Shown here piece after piece: positions 31,553 to 42,431 of a DNA stretch of 64,000 bases. Origin of the DNA: Aurelia coerulea (Eukaryota; Cnidaria; Scyphozoa; Semaeostomeae; Ulmaridae); NCBI GenBank assembly GCA_039566865.1, contig CM076947.1:8687501-8751500 (forward strand). Reading direction: 5' to 3'. The notes under the pieces are model-generated. The model did not search any database, was not told the DNA's origin, and saw nothing but the letters and a program-made list of their open reading frames with translations. The translations under genes and the position numbers were made by a program. Position 1 is the first letter of the stretch; every line of letters starts with the position of its first letter.

Positions 31553-33376
31553 TTACTGATAGTAGCTAATTACAGACTGAAATCCTTGTATAGTGTCCAC
31601 CAATGCAAGATAGATTTCTATTCCATAATTATTATCAGTTGCAAATGGGTCAAATTCGGCCAATGTCGTTGTTTCAACTTCATTGAAGTCAAAGGGATGC
31701 CTTGGAATAACTACGTTGTTGTTAGTTACTGTTTCTGGAAAAGCAGTATCTTGATCATCAACTCCATATTGCAGTGGATCGAATTCTTGGATGTTCATCA
31801 TCTCCCTAACTGTATCACATTGCAGCCTTCTGTATACATCCTGAAGCCACAGCTGCATTGGTGTTCTAGAATGCTCCGTTCTCAGAGGATGGTTATTCCA
31901 GTGTGCTCGAAACTCTTCGAGTGCTTTGTTCAGCCTCGGGATATAAACAACTTGCAGCGCAAGAAGATGTACCTCATTCAGTGGTGCTAAAATGTCGACT
32001 TCTTCCATATGGTAGAATAGATCTCTGAAATGACCAACGACATAATTCACAACATCTCTCCACAGCCTCTCGATACGTTGATTATGGACAGAGAGGCCTG
32101 TAAGATGTGGGCAAGACTCTGTGCCATACTTGCTTAACATGAGACGAGCAACGCCGATATTCTCCATTCCTTGGTCTGAGCGCACACGTCTTGGCCAATA
32201 GAAGGAATTTGTGGAGCTGGAGAAAAGTCCCGCAACGGTTTGAGCACAATTATTATCACACCCATATAAGTAGATAATCAGACGTGAAAACCCATCAATA
32301 CAGCCATGAATGACCATACGCCAACAAATCAGTTTATGATGGCTATCAATGTGCCTGAAACGGAAAGATACTTTTGATTATTTGCAATGATATACTATAT
32401 GACTACATCAAGACTACATTCGTACCTTTTTCAGAGAAAAATATTTTTTTTGCTTTCCTATATAGGGATTCACATTCAGGACTGCCTGTTTTACATATTT
32501 ACAAATCATTTGGAAAAGATGCTCGGGTTTTTCGCTTTTACAATGTCACCTCATTTCGGTAGAGAAGTTTGAATTTAACAATGCTACATAGAAAAATCAC
32601 AAAAATTTTTACCACAAAGCATTTGCTCCTTCTACGCAGTATCTTCTTCTTTTCAAGTTCCTTAATCTGCGAAGAACTTTGCCAAGTGGGTCGACTCGCG
32701 AAACCGACTCTCTCATACGCCTTCTCTGGACTCGAATCCCTCTTCCTCGCAATGCACCAGATAGAAGTCTCTCACCCATGTTTGGTGATTCTAACAGTAA
32801 GGCATTGATAATGTTATCGAGATCCATATCTTCGATTTCTGAAAATGTTTCGGTGATGTCCATATCCTTTCTCTTGTTTCGAAGGGTGCTCTCGGATATT
32901 GAAAGCATCTCTGCAATGGATTTCCATGTGAAGCCAAGATTACGAAGGCCCTGTATCTGGTCTTCCTGTACTATGTATGATGGGCGCCCTTTTCTCCCAG
33001 AAACTTCTTGTGGACAGCGAAATCCGTGATGGCCTTCGGGCATTGATACATAGTCAGCACTTGACTGTTGCCAAGCCAATTCATGTAAAAAATTTAAGTT
33101 GCTGCTTAACACTTCGATCAGGTCTTTTATCCCATCTCCTAAGTCACCAGGTAGCAAATACTCAAATGAAAACTCCTGCAAAATAGCTATTGTGTGTTGA
33201 ACCTCTTGAACATAGAATTCAGCAAGAGTTTTCCATTGCCCTGTAGTGAATCCATAGCTATTTTCAGTTTTTTTAAGATAATTTATCTTTTCCAGCAGCT
33301 CCTTTGAGTAAAGTAAAATGTCTTTCAAAATGGCAGTTGACTCTTCTTCCATAATCAGGAACTGCAAGCTGAACAA
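31553..33376 (-). CDS. Integrase-fold DDE transposase (two exons, 521 aa)
   Basis: Exon 1 is 33,376-32,613 and exon 2 is 32,354-31,553. The 258-bp intron has a GTAAAA donor and a CCGTTTCAG acceptor, and the join falls within a tryptophan codon. Residues 1-120 are helical. Residues 128-172 look like a helix-turn-helix with GRPSYIVQ and FTWKSIAEMLSISESTLRNK, for DNA binding. Residues 250-420 form a retroviral-integrase (rve) core: D258 in ALWHIDSHH, D315 in RVRSDQG and E350 in HNQRIERLW, spacing D-56-D-34-E. The C terminus is acidic. The frame is intact, so the protein may be active. The start could also be M9 (33,352). It starts 55 bp inside the right inverted repeat. Relatives are the 'integrase core domain' proteins of fish and cnidarians. 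It would cut and join the TG...CA ends. Confidence 0.85.
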
Positions 33377-33430
33377 CTTTGGCGAACTAAATTCATTTTC
33401 ACAAAATATCTAGACTGGACGGACGGTTTG

Positions 33431-34015
33431 TTTGTCTAAAACGGCCGCAAACAATTGAATCAGGGATCAGATCAAGAAAAGAACGATGTTATCAGATATC
33501 AAATTACTTGTTTCCTCCAAAGGTCATTCTTCCTATTATCTGAGAGAATAGAGAAGTCAGATATTGCCCATACCAATTTTTGCGACACACACAATAATTT
33601 GTTTGCACACACAACAGTTTTTTAGCTGTAACACAACCATGTTATGCTACGCACACAACACACACTGAAGTAAAATTGTCGTTGTTACGAAGGAACGGGC
33701 GACGTGCTGCCCACACAAGGTTCTGATGACACACACACAGAAACAAAGTTATGATGTCACACACAGGAGTTTTTTGGTTGAAACACACACACTAGAGATA
33801 CACTGTTGTTGTTTTCTCGCGAAAATGTGAAACTGTATGCACCCACGTTTATTTGGGTTGTGACACACATAAATGTTTGAAGGTGGTGTTGATGAATTTT
33901 TGAAATGGAGGCACAAAAGTGATTGTTTGCCTGCACAGAAATATATTTGTACATTCACATTTTTTTAAAACAACATGCACAAGATTCTATCATTTTTTGC
34001 CGCAACGGCGCGCCA
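33431..34015. repeat. Right terminal inverted repeat of the 12.8-kb element
   Basis: The reverse complement of 21,247-21,834 with only scattered differences. It ends GCCGCAACGGCGCGCCA followed by TA. The inner edge is the GTTTGTCTAAAAC motif. Confidence 0.88.
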
Positions 34016-34847
34016 TAGTTGCAGAAACTTATGAAATGCTTGCCCCAGACGAAAGCTGTGCAGCACACGAAGGTGTGGCTTGAGCGCCAACCAGATGATT
34101 CAAAATGAAGCTGTATTGCTAAACCCTGTTAGTTTTAGGCTGCATGAAAAACCTACTGATGAGCAAGCGTTGGGCTGCAGCAAAATGAAACTTAACTACC
34201 TATAATTATACAAAAACAAATAGAACACACAAAATACCCATGTTAAAACGAGCAATCAAGACTTTATGAGCTACTTGAAGGTTGGTAATAACTTGCGTTT
34301 GAAAGTACACTTAAGGCACAAAATATATATCTGGAATATGAAGTGAGACCATATTGAGTAGGAGGTGGTACTGCTAGGGAGGAACCAGTCTATACCCCAG
34401 CCAGAAAACCATATGATGTAAACAAAAGCCTAAAAATAAAAGGAGCCATCGTTGGCTTCCTGAAACCTGGTTTATAGGGCCAGTTGAAAAGCACGGGGCA
34501 GCGTAGGCTGACCTTGGAGACAAGGTCTCACTTCATATTATGCAAAGTAAGGCGTGGCAATCAAAAAATAAAATGTTCAGAAATTTGAAATTTGACAAAA
34601 GAAGCTAAGGTGAACAAACTTTGATTGAAGAGCGTTTTCGTGCCATCACAGCCAACAATTGCAAAGTGGAATCACTCCATCTTGTGAGCATTTGAAAAGC
34701 ATCGTTCTAGCGAGAAGCAGCCATCAAGCAGGACTGTCCAGAGCAGAGCAAAGGGAAACAAGTTGCTGAAGGAAGTGCACGGACTACACAAATTCTGAGG
34801 ATGAAATTGCAAGTCAGCAAGGGCACTGGAAAACCCATAGCCAGCAG
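34016..34847. other. No gene recognised
   Basis: Right flank of the large element, with no domain, repeat or terminal structure I can support. Confidence 0.5.
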
Positions 34848-35207
34848 TTGTTGGAATTCTCCATGCACATATGCAAAGCAATGAATGGCCAGTGTCTTGT
34901 TCCCGGCAAATATCAATCCAGAATAATATTCAAGGGTGATAACATGTCTGTAGTTCATATAATTAATGGTAAAAAGGTTAAATGCCCAAAAGTCATGCAC
35001 CTGGGCCCGCATCTAACATTGGATCCGTTAAAAAGAGTTGAGAAAGAGAGTTGTACATCATGTGGCTCAGAGCAACCAATCGCAAAGAAGAAGTGTGTCT
35101 GTGGCCAAGAATTTGAGGTCAAAGGACCACCTGCAAAGAAGAAGCTGAAATCCTCCAACACAACAAGGATGAAGGAATACATAAGAAAATATGTGAGCTC
35201 TTGTTGA
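34848..35207 (+). CDS. Unrecognised protein with zinc ribbon (fragment)
   Basis: An open frame of about 119 codons. The middle carries CTSCGSEQPIAKKKCVCGQE (C-x2-C-x10-C-x-C), a small zinc ribbon seen in several poorly known cnidarian proteins, followed by a basic tail (PPAKKKLKSS). The first part (VHIINGKKVKCPKVMHLG) shows no domain. It may be one exon of a mobile-element gene, since the next frames on this strand (35,558 and 36,101) also look like remnants. Function unknown. Confidence 0.4.
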   Translation: MLEFSMHICKAMNGQCLVPGKYQSRIIFKGDNMSVVHIINGKKVKCPKVMHLGPHLTLDPLKRVEKESCTSCGSEQPIAKKKCVCGQEFEVKGPPAKKKLKSSNTTRMKEYIRKYVSSC

Positions 35208-35557
35208 TATTTCGCAATTTCACCAATAATCCTCAAAAGATCCTTGAGTATTATCTGCATTCTGACAAGAGTTCTTGATTGTGGTATCAATTCCCTTCCA
35301 TAAACTTGAAGCAATAATTCTAAGACAAAGAAATGACAGTGTTAAAGTGTGCACACATGCAATTGTCTTTGTCAATGAATGGGAGTTGGTTCCTGATTTA
35401 GAAAAATATTATTTGACGAATCTGAAATGATATAATAAGCTTTCTGTTTAAACAAGATTGCCTCATATTATTACTTTTTTATGCTCATAAACATCAGTCT
35501 TCAGTCAAAAACTTCTGATAACTTAGTGGGGCTTAGTAGCAAATTTGGTTACAAGAC

Positions 35558-35902
35558 TTGAACCCTTATCATGGAATGCAGAAGAATATAAAACCGTTTT
35601 GCGTTCAGGCCGAAGCTCTGAAAGAAAACTGCAACACTGATGTTGTTATCATATACTCTGCAAGTCACACAAGAGTTGCCAAAAGTGGTCGTGAATCTCT
35701 TGTTCATGATTTGACAACCTTTGCAACAGAAGGCGCTGCAAGTAATTTCATGGGCGAAGGAGCTGTTGAGAAGCGTCCCGAGACAGGAAAGAAAGTTATA
35801 AGCCTTAATGAAAGAATACATGAAAGACAAGTGTACTTTTTTGATTTATATTGTGATGCATACTGTAACTTTGTGATGTGTTATATATTGAGGAGTATTT
35901 AG
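35558..35902 (+). pseudogene. Unrecognised ORF
   Basis: A 114-codon frame with FCVQAEALKENCNTDVVIIY and KSGRESLVHDLTTFATEGA. Its composition is protein-like up to about residue 92, after which it becomes AT-rich and probably runs into intron or flank. No domain was recognised. Confidence 0.3.
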
Positions 35903-36100
35903 CAAGGATGAAGTAAGTGAAGATATTCAGAAACTTCACATAATTAGCATGCTCAAGACTTCTTGGAAACTGTTTTTAGAAATAAACCTCGGGTAGGGTT
36001 GCTAGGAAAGCTCATTATATTGCATGCCAATTTGTGTTATCCTACACAAAATTCTGAACTAAATGCATATATATATGTACATTATTTAGCTGTCGCAACA

Positions 36101-36642
36101 ACCAAATCCACCCATTCGTATTTGCCGATGCTTTGCGAAACCTGTTGATTAAAGGGCGTGGCAAATATAGAAACATTTTCATTGGTGGCCCTGCCAATTG
36201 TGGTAAGACCTTTCTGTTGGAGCCTCTGCGGAAAATTTTTAAAACATTCTCAAATCCGGCAACAACTACCTATGCTTGGTTAGGTTTTGAGGATGCTGAG
36301 GTCATTCTTTTGAATGATTTTCGTTGGTCAGCTGGCCTGATTTTGTGGAACGACCTTTTGCTACTCTTGGAAGGGCAGGGTGTTCACTTTCCAGCCCCCA
36401 AGTCGCAATATGCACGAGATATTTACCTTGACAAGGACATGCCCATCTTCGCAATGAGCAAAGCTCCGATTGTTCACATGGGCAGATTTGGTGTGGAAGA
36501 TTCACGGGAGACAGAAATGATGACTGCTCGCTGGAGGGTCTTCTCATTCCAGCACCAAATGAATGAACGGGAACAGAAGGAGATGATACCTTGCCCACGT
36601 TGTTTCTGCACACTCGTTATGCTTGGCGCCGATGAACAGTAA
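36101..36642 (+). pseudogene. SF3-helicase-like ATPase fragment (parvovirus NS1-like fold)
   Basis: The frame opens IHPFVFADALRNLLIKGRG and has a Walker A motif GPANCGKTF, then a Walker B-like VILLNDFRW, a sensor-type MPIFAMSKAPIV and an arginine-containing segment ETEMMTARWRVFSF, and ends with CPRCFCTL. This order fits superfamily-3 helicases, such as the replication proteins of small DNA viruses and some transposons. No upstream HUH nuclease or DNA-binding domain is found in frame, and the first codons lack an ATG, so it is an exon or a 5'-truncated copy. Similar ORFs are common in cnidarian genomes. I cannot tell an old viral insertion from a transposon gene. Confidence 0.6.
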
Positions 36643-36757
36643 CTCTGTGATCACTGAATTTTCTTTACTAATTTGGTTGGATTGTTATGTTTACGCTAAT
36701 TTCAGATTGTATCAGACATTCAATTCGGACAGGAACTGGACATTCTGGACATTTAGA

Positions 36758-36988
36758 TTTTAGACGGGTCACACCACGGGTCACACTACGGGTCACACCA
36801 CTGACTGACGTTTCTATTGAAATTGTATAGAATTGGAACAGGTCACAGGGGTAATGGTAATTTTTTATAAAAAATATACTAGTTAATATTTTTATAAAAA
36901 AAAACTGTTACCCGTGTGACCCGTGCCAATTTCTATACAATTTCAATAGAAAACGTCAATCAATGGTGTGACCCGTGGTGTGATCCGT
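36758..36988. mobile_element. Fold-back element with GGGTCACAC repeats
   Basis: The left part (CGGGTCACACCACGGGTCAC, then ACTGACTGACG and a TCTATTGAAATTGTATAGAA stretch) is repeated in inverse at the right end, around an A/T-rich centre near 36,870-36,905. The whole unit would fold into a hairpin. It is non-coding. Confidence 0.75.
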
Positions 36989-37445
36989 GAGTTTCTTAAA
37001 TCAGCACTATTATGCTTGTGCAGCAACAACTGCACTATTTTGTTTACATGCACACAGCTGTAAACCTAAACGTTTGGAGAATTTGTTTTAGCCCGTTGAA
37101 CAGACAACCGAGTCTGGTTAACAGCCTAACTTCCTTGAGCTTCGTTAATATTTGTGTACAGTGCAAGCTGCAGCCCCGCAAAATAACGGGAAAATAACGA
37201 TCTTTGTTCAAGTGTTCACAATCTATTCGAACGTGAAAGACACATAATACTAAAACAATGTCTATGTAAATGAGACACGAAAATGGAATTTAGGCCATTA
37301 TTTTCATAGATTTATGGTTATTTCCACAAATAAATTACAACTGTGTAATCAATAACACTATAACTACTTAATACATAAAGGAAGATATAAATTCTGTCTA
37401 TTTTCGTTCTGTGCTCGCAGTTATGTTGTGATTCTTAATTGCTGT

Positions 37446-37675
37446 TCAATATTTAAGGCGTTCTCCTTTGCATTTGATTATCTCTTTCATTCTCTTTGGG
37501 AGTAAACGTATTTTGTTGTTGATATGCTCCAACGGTATGTCATGCATTGTCTGTATTATTCGAGACTGGAAGTTGTGTATCGTTTTGAACCTTATGTCTC
37601 TGTCTATCGCATCTTTTGTGAGTTTTCTTCTCACCAGGTGGAAAAAGTCTTCTATCAGGTTTATATCAGGACTAG
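37446..37675 (-). pseudogene. Tc1/mariner transposase, C-terminal fragment
   Basis: The minus strand reads SPDINLIEDFFHLVRRKL, IHNFQSRIIQTM, IPLEHINN and PKRMKEIIKCKGER. The SPD.N.IE block carries the third catalytic acid of DDE/D transposases of the Tc1/mariner group, followed by the usual C-terminal helices. The N-terminal catalytic region is absent. Upstream the frame passes directly into the dispersed repeat at 37,676, so this is a truncated copy. Confidence 0.75.
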
Positions 37676-38155
37676 CAAAGACCAGAAATGTTTCGACCTC
37701 TGTGCAAAGTGCTTTTTGCGTCTGCACAAGCCGCCAAAACAGAACGGTGGGAGAGGGGTGAATTTCTGGGGACTGCACGCAGTTGCGAAGGAATCTATTG
37801 TGATCCAGGCCTCTTGAGACACGGCTTGAGTTTGAGAACACGCTGAAGGTTTTGAGAAGGGGATCAAATATGGCTGAAAAAATCATCGACCCTGGAAAGC
37901 TTCCATAAAAATGGATTATTTGGCTTTACTTTTCTTGGGCTGAAGGCGATATTTAGCAAGGAAAAATCAATAAAGAGATATGGATTTTGTGGAAAAACTA
38001 GTGGCTGCCGCAAGCTGAACGTTTGTGGATTTTATCTGCAGGATATGAGCATCATTTTGGGACAGGTCAGTATTCTTGAAAAATTGGCTAAGTGTTTCAT
38101 TTTTTGCCATAAAGTTAGGGCTGTTTTCGATGACGAAAAATATCTCTTGTTTGTT
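37676..38155. repeat. Dispersed repeat, copy 2
   Basis: Highly similar to 22,305-22,790 in the same orientation, ending at AATATCTCTTGTTTGTTT. It begins at the break in the Tc1-like fragment. Confidence 0.75.
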
Positions 38156-38813
38156 TCTTAGACCTACCGTTCCCCCCGCAGTTCCATGTAGTTTTTATTA
38201 GGGGTTGTTTTATCTTGTCTATTTCTTTTTATTTATTTATTTATTTATTTAATTTTAATTTATTTTATTTATTTTTTCTTTTCATGTTACGTAAACGTGT
38301 TTTGGGACCAGTACCTTTTACTTTAGTCATCACTTTGCTTATCCTATTTTCTTTATTTAATGTCGCTACGCTTTAGTACCTCTCTTGGGACCGACGGCGC
38401 CTTTTTCTGCTCTTTTATTTCTGCCGCTATTTCACGTCGCAACGCATTTCAAACTTCTCTTGAGATTAACGGATCCCTCTTTCTGCTCCTAACTGTTGCT
38501 GCAACTCTCCTGATATTCCCTTTGTCTCCTTTTCGGCTCTCTTTCCCTTTCATCTAGGTGTGTTTCGACATTTTGTATTAAGTAGGTCCCTTTTGTTAGG
38601 TCGTTGCTATTATGTTACCCCATTGTAACTTAGGTTTATAGGTAGGCCCCAAATTATTGTAAGGTCAGTTCTGATGAAGCGAAAGCGAAACGTAAATGCA
38701 AGTTCTATATTTTTGAACTTGCTTGGACAATCTATACTTGGACAATCTATGACCTCTTAAAATCATTTGAAGAGGCAGACATCCGTATTCAAGAAGAATT
38801 CCAAGATATAGGA
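38156..38813. other. Spacer with (TTTA)n microsatellite
   Basis: No gene. A TTTA/TTTAT simple repeat spans about 38,227-38,275. A hammerhead-core-like string lies at 38,671-38,693 (see findings). Confidence 0.5.
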
Positions 38814-39437
38814 ATGCACCAAATAATGCCAGAGGAACCACTGTACCAAATCTTAAGTCCCGAAGATAGAATGCAAAAGCTCTCAGAGGAGCTAGCTGAC
38901 GAGAGTTCCGAGACAGCAATGGCTAATTTGTTTGTAATGACCTCAAGCCAAAACCAACCAAAGAACTGCAACGAACAAGCTGCATCCTCGTCAAATACGA
39001 AAATCGCAAAAAAAAGACAGAAATCTGAAAGATTAGCCCCCAAACTAAGTGCTAGTGGTCATGAGATGACTGTTAGTGCCTATGTCACCATTTTTAAACA
39101 ACGAGGGGATAAGAGAATGTCTGGGCTCAGGAATATCTTTAGATTTCGGCAAGCCGATGATGATCCTGAGCCAGAACGGAACACTGAGATAATTGTCAAG
39201 GGTGGTGACCTCTTTCTTACCAAAAGAAACCATTTGGTGGAGATTTTACAGTTAAGAGGCCCAAGGAAAAAGTTCCTTATTGAAAGCGAGCTGCTAGCAA
39301 CAACATTTTACATAGGCATCTCTTACCGGCGCCAAGAAAATGGTAACATTTACTATGCAGTCCCAGAATATACAGCCAGGTTGGTAGTAGTAGATCATAT
39401 GTGCCCCCATTCACATTGGCCAGTTAAACCAGCTTAG
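38814..39437 (+). CDS. Unrecognised 207-aa ORF
   Basis: An open frame from ATG (MHQIMPEEPLYQILSPEDRM), with a low-complexity basic middle (KIAKKRQKSERLAPK) and a structured C-terminal half containing FIKGG-like IIVKGGDLFLTKRNHL and YRRQENGNIYYAVPEY. Length and composition are protein-like. It is followed about 500 bp later by a PHD-finger exon on the same strand, so the two could be exons of one gene. No family recognised. Confidence 0.45.
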   Translation: MHQIMPEEPLYQILSPEDRMQKLSEELADESSETAMANLFVMTSSQNQPKNCNEQAASSSNTKIAKKRQKSERLAPKLSASGHEMTVSAYVTIFKQRGDKRMSGLRNIFRFRQADDDPEPERNTEIIVKGGDLFLTKRNHLVEILQLRGPRKKFLIESELLATTFYIGISYRRQENGNIYYAVPEYTARLVVVDHMCPHSHWPVKPA

Positions 39438-39932
39438 ATTAATCAAACCAGGTTGTCAAACCCTGGGTTATAATTGATCAATTCAACATATCGAAGTCAC
39501 TTGATTGGTTGAAATTTAATTTGGTTCAGATAAAGCTGGTTCAACTGTTTTTGTGAATTGGGACATTGCCAAACAATTCTCCAAGATATCTCAGGTGGAA
39601 TTTTTGCTTGTTCCTAAGCAGAGTTCGCAAAACAAAGGCAAAAAGTATTTTAGCTTCTTGCTTTCCTAAGAAATCCCTGAAATTGTCTTGAAATTATTTT
39701 GTTCTTCTATATCAATCTTGTCGCTCTTCTTACGGAGTGATACGCTAAATTCCTTCGACAAACAGCAAGTTCCTGAGTACAGAGTGAGATGTATAACTTT
39801 CTTTAATATTAACTTCTGAAAACAATTTATCGATTTTCTTGGTTTCTAAGGGTCACAATATCATCGCATAAGAACAACCATTTGAAGAATCCACGAACTT
39901 TCGGGCTGTTTACTGGAGACTTCGTTTTGTAG

Positions 39933-40285
39933 GTGCTATTCAAATCTACGGAAATCGTTTCGAAGAAAGGTCATCGCTGAAAACAGATGGGCAGATGAAA
40001 ACGACCCAGATCTCCACTACTGCCGACTAGCACAAACTGACATCGACTCTATAGGAGAAGAAGATGAAACCCAAGAAGAGCTGCATGGTGACACAAAATA
40101 CTGTTACTGCAGAGCAAATGCAGAAAAAGACCATCTTATTGGCTGTGACAACGAAAACTGTCGCATAACATGGTATCACCAAAGTTGTCTTGGCTTTGAG
40201 TCTGAGGAGGAAATACCCAAGGGAGAATACGTGTGTCCAAGGTGTAAAGGAGAGGATCACTGGTGTTTATGCGGAAAAGAGGAGG
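39933..40285 (+). CDS. PHD-finger exon
   Basis: The acceptor GTTTTGTAG is followed by about 117 codons and a donor GAGG, then GTAAGTG. The exon encodes KVIAENRWADENDPDLHYC and a PHD finger: CYC...IGCDNENC...TWYHQSC...YVCPRC, a complete C4-H-C3 zinc ligand set, then a further C-x-C (HWCLCGKEE). PHD fingers usually read histone H3 tails. In my recollection such fingers occur at the C terminus of YqaJ-type nuclease proteins in cnidarians, which would fit this TE-rich setting, but that link is inference. Confidence 0.65.
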
Positions 40286-40696
40286 GTAAGTGATTTTTAA
40301 GTGACTAAAAGTTATGGATTTTTATTCCAAATCCATGAATGCTTAAAAATGTGGGATTGCTCCTTATAAATTTTCCTTCCAGGTCACGGTGATTTTATGT
40401 ATTCAAAACGGAACTCAATGATTGCAATACACAGTGAATGCTTCTATTGTCATAGGAAAATCAAATCCGAGAATTGCAAAATAAATTTGTATCCACTTTT
40501 CATACTGTTTCAAAAAATTTTCCACAATTTCTGACAATCAGTTTCTTATTACGGAATGTTTGATTTTGTCGTTCAATCAATTGCCGAGATACATTTCAGC
40601 AGCAGTTTATGTGTTCATTGTGACTTGTCTCAATGATAGTCTAAACGCAGGGAGTGTAGGGAAAATAGAGTTGAATACTCTTAGGGAGCAGTCAGC

Positions 40697-40717
40697 ATGT
40701 ATGTATGTATGTATGTA
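40697..40717. repeat. (GTAT)n microsatellite
   Basis: Five tandem GTAT tetranucleotides. Confidence 0.85.
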
Positions 40718-40861
40718 AAATTTCGCCATCAAAATAAAAATGAAAAATTACTGATTCAGAAAAAAAGATCTAATTACAATATTTACAAGTTTGAAAAAAT
40801 TACAGGCAAAAGTTACAGATCTAATTTAAAATCTAATTTAATAAAAACACCCCATGGTTAA

Positions 40862-41677
40862 CCCTATCCAGACTAGGCTTGCCCCCCCCCCTGCTTTTTC
40901 ATAGAATTATAAGTGCTAGAGACTTGAAACTTGGCACAAGTAACAAACATGATAAGCCAAACAAGATGATGCGATTTGTTTTTGTTTATGTCACGTGATT
41001 AAGTGCTGACGTCAGCAAATGTTGCTAATTTAGGTGTAAAACCACATGTACTTTGTCGCGTTGTATCTCCAAATTGATAAAACATATCGATGTGATATTT
41101 GAAACATAGAAGGATTATATCCTTGTAATTCTTATTTTGAAATTTTTGCTTTGTAACACTAATATTTTTGCTGATGTCAGCATTTATTTATTTTGTACGA
41201 AAAAAAGAGCAATTTTTGTCTAAAATTGATTATAAATTACTCTTAAAAATAGCAAAAAATGCTAAATATACATAAAGAGACCTGCTGCATCATATTATGT
41301 CATTCATTTTTCTAAAAATGAAGCATAACATGGTTTTTCATCAGTACGCATGCGCAACAACCAATTCTTGATGACGTCATCAAAAATCAATAAACTATAT
41401 ATCAAATGAAAGCTTGCTTCAAGACGAGTTCAACAATGTTTGTCTCATTGTCATAGAGCCAGTGGTTCCAAAGCTATGACTTAAAAGGTATTTATTTTGC
41501 GGAGCACTCAATTTAAAGGCATGTGTTGACCCCCGGAATCAGTGTCAAAATTTTTGAAATTGACATGAAAAGATGTCTCATAGATAGAAACTAAAAGTCA
41601 CAAAAAATCTAGACTATTCTAGAGATACTCGACAAGCTGTGTGGAAAAGTTTACTAGGGCCCATAGTCTGGATACGG
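40862..41677. mobile_element. Non-autonomous TTAA element (piggyBac-type), copy 2
   Basis: The 816-bp element starts CCCTATCCAGACT and ends AGTCTGGATACGG, with TTAA at 40,858-40,861 and 41,678-41,681. A C-run lies just inside the left end. Internal words such as ATGACGTCATCA recur in the copy at 12,010. It is non-coding. Confidence 0.78.
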
Positions 41678-41681
41678 TTAA

Positions 41682-42431
41682 AGATGGCAGGGATAGCATT
41701 AAAAGGTCAGTGCGACCTTGTTTCCATAATGGTCCCTCCAGGAGTGCCCTTTGAAATTAAGAGAAAGAAAAATTAGCGAGATAAACAGAGAAAGTTTTCA
41801 TGAAAAACAGAAATTCATCTAGACCGGAAATAAAGCCTTTTTTAAGGATGATAAGTAAGCATGTCTGTAGGCTGTTTTTAGATTTCTAATAATATAGGTA
41901 GGGACTATCATAAAATCACAAGATCATCAGGATCATGAGTCACAAGAACACCAGGCATCATGAGTCACATACCTGGTAAACTCATGACTTCCATGCTAAG
42001 CTTCCCAACAATCAGAATTGTGGGAACCTCCCCCTTTAGTGGGTAGTAGCCTTATTTGGGTATATCTAGAACCGGTATATAAGGTCTGCACACCATAGAA
42101 ACAGCACTTTTTAGTCTCATGGCCTGCTAGCTGAGCTTTTCTGAAAGAATTCCTGAATGATCGAACATGTCTTCAAGCCGTACTACTGCAAACACACCCG
42201 ACTTCACGCAACATCCTTTTATTTTAATTCTAATCACATGGCAAATATATGCACATTGTGCTAATTGATAGGATGCCATGCACTCATTAACAAATAGTCA
42301 CGGATCCTCCTTGCCATTTATTCGAAGCTAATTGACTTGTTGAACTCGTATATCAAGTTGTATATTATGTATAGTAGCTTGAGTCTGTTTGATTTGCTGA
42401 TTAGTACTTAATTTGGGGGTATAATAAATTA
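41682..42431. other. No gene recognised
   Basis: No domain, terminal repeat or simple repeat that I can support. Confidence 0.5.

Larger units (their letters stand above)
21247..34015. mobile_element. 12.8-kb two-gene DNA transposon: integrase-like DDE plus HECT E3 ligase
   Basis: Terminal inverted repeats of about 585 bp start TGGCGCGCCGTTGCGGC and end with the exact complement, with TA on both outer sides (21,245-21,246 and 34,016-34,017). The repeats look roughly 95% or more identical by eye, so the copy is recent. Two genes start within about 80 bp inside the repeats and converge: a HECT ligase (plus) and an integrase-fold transposase (minus). The TG...CA termini match the preference of retroviral-type integrases and of Ginger-like DNA transposons. 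Several smaller elements sit in the ligase intron and between the two genes. The unit boundaries and gene content are read directly. The claim that the ligase is element cargo or an accessory is inference from its position. Confidence 0.82.
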
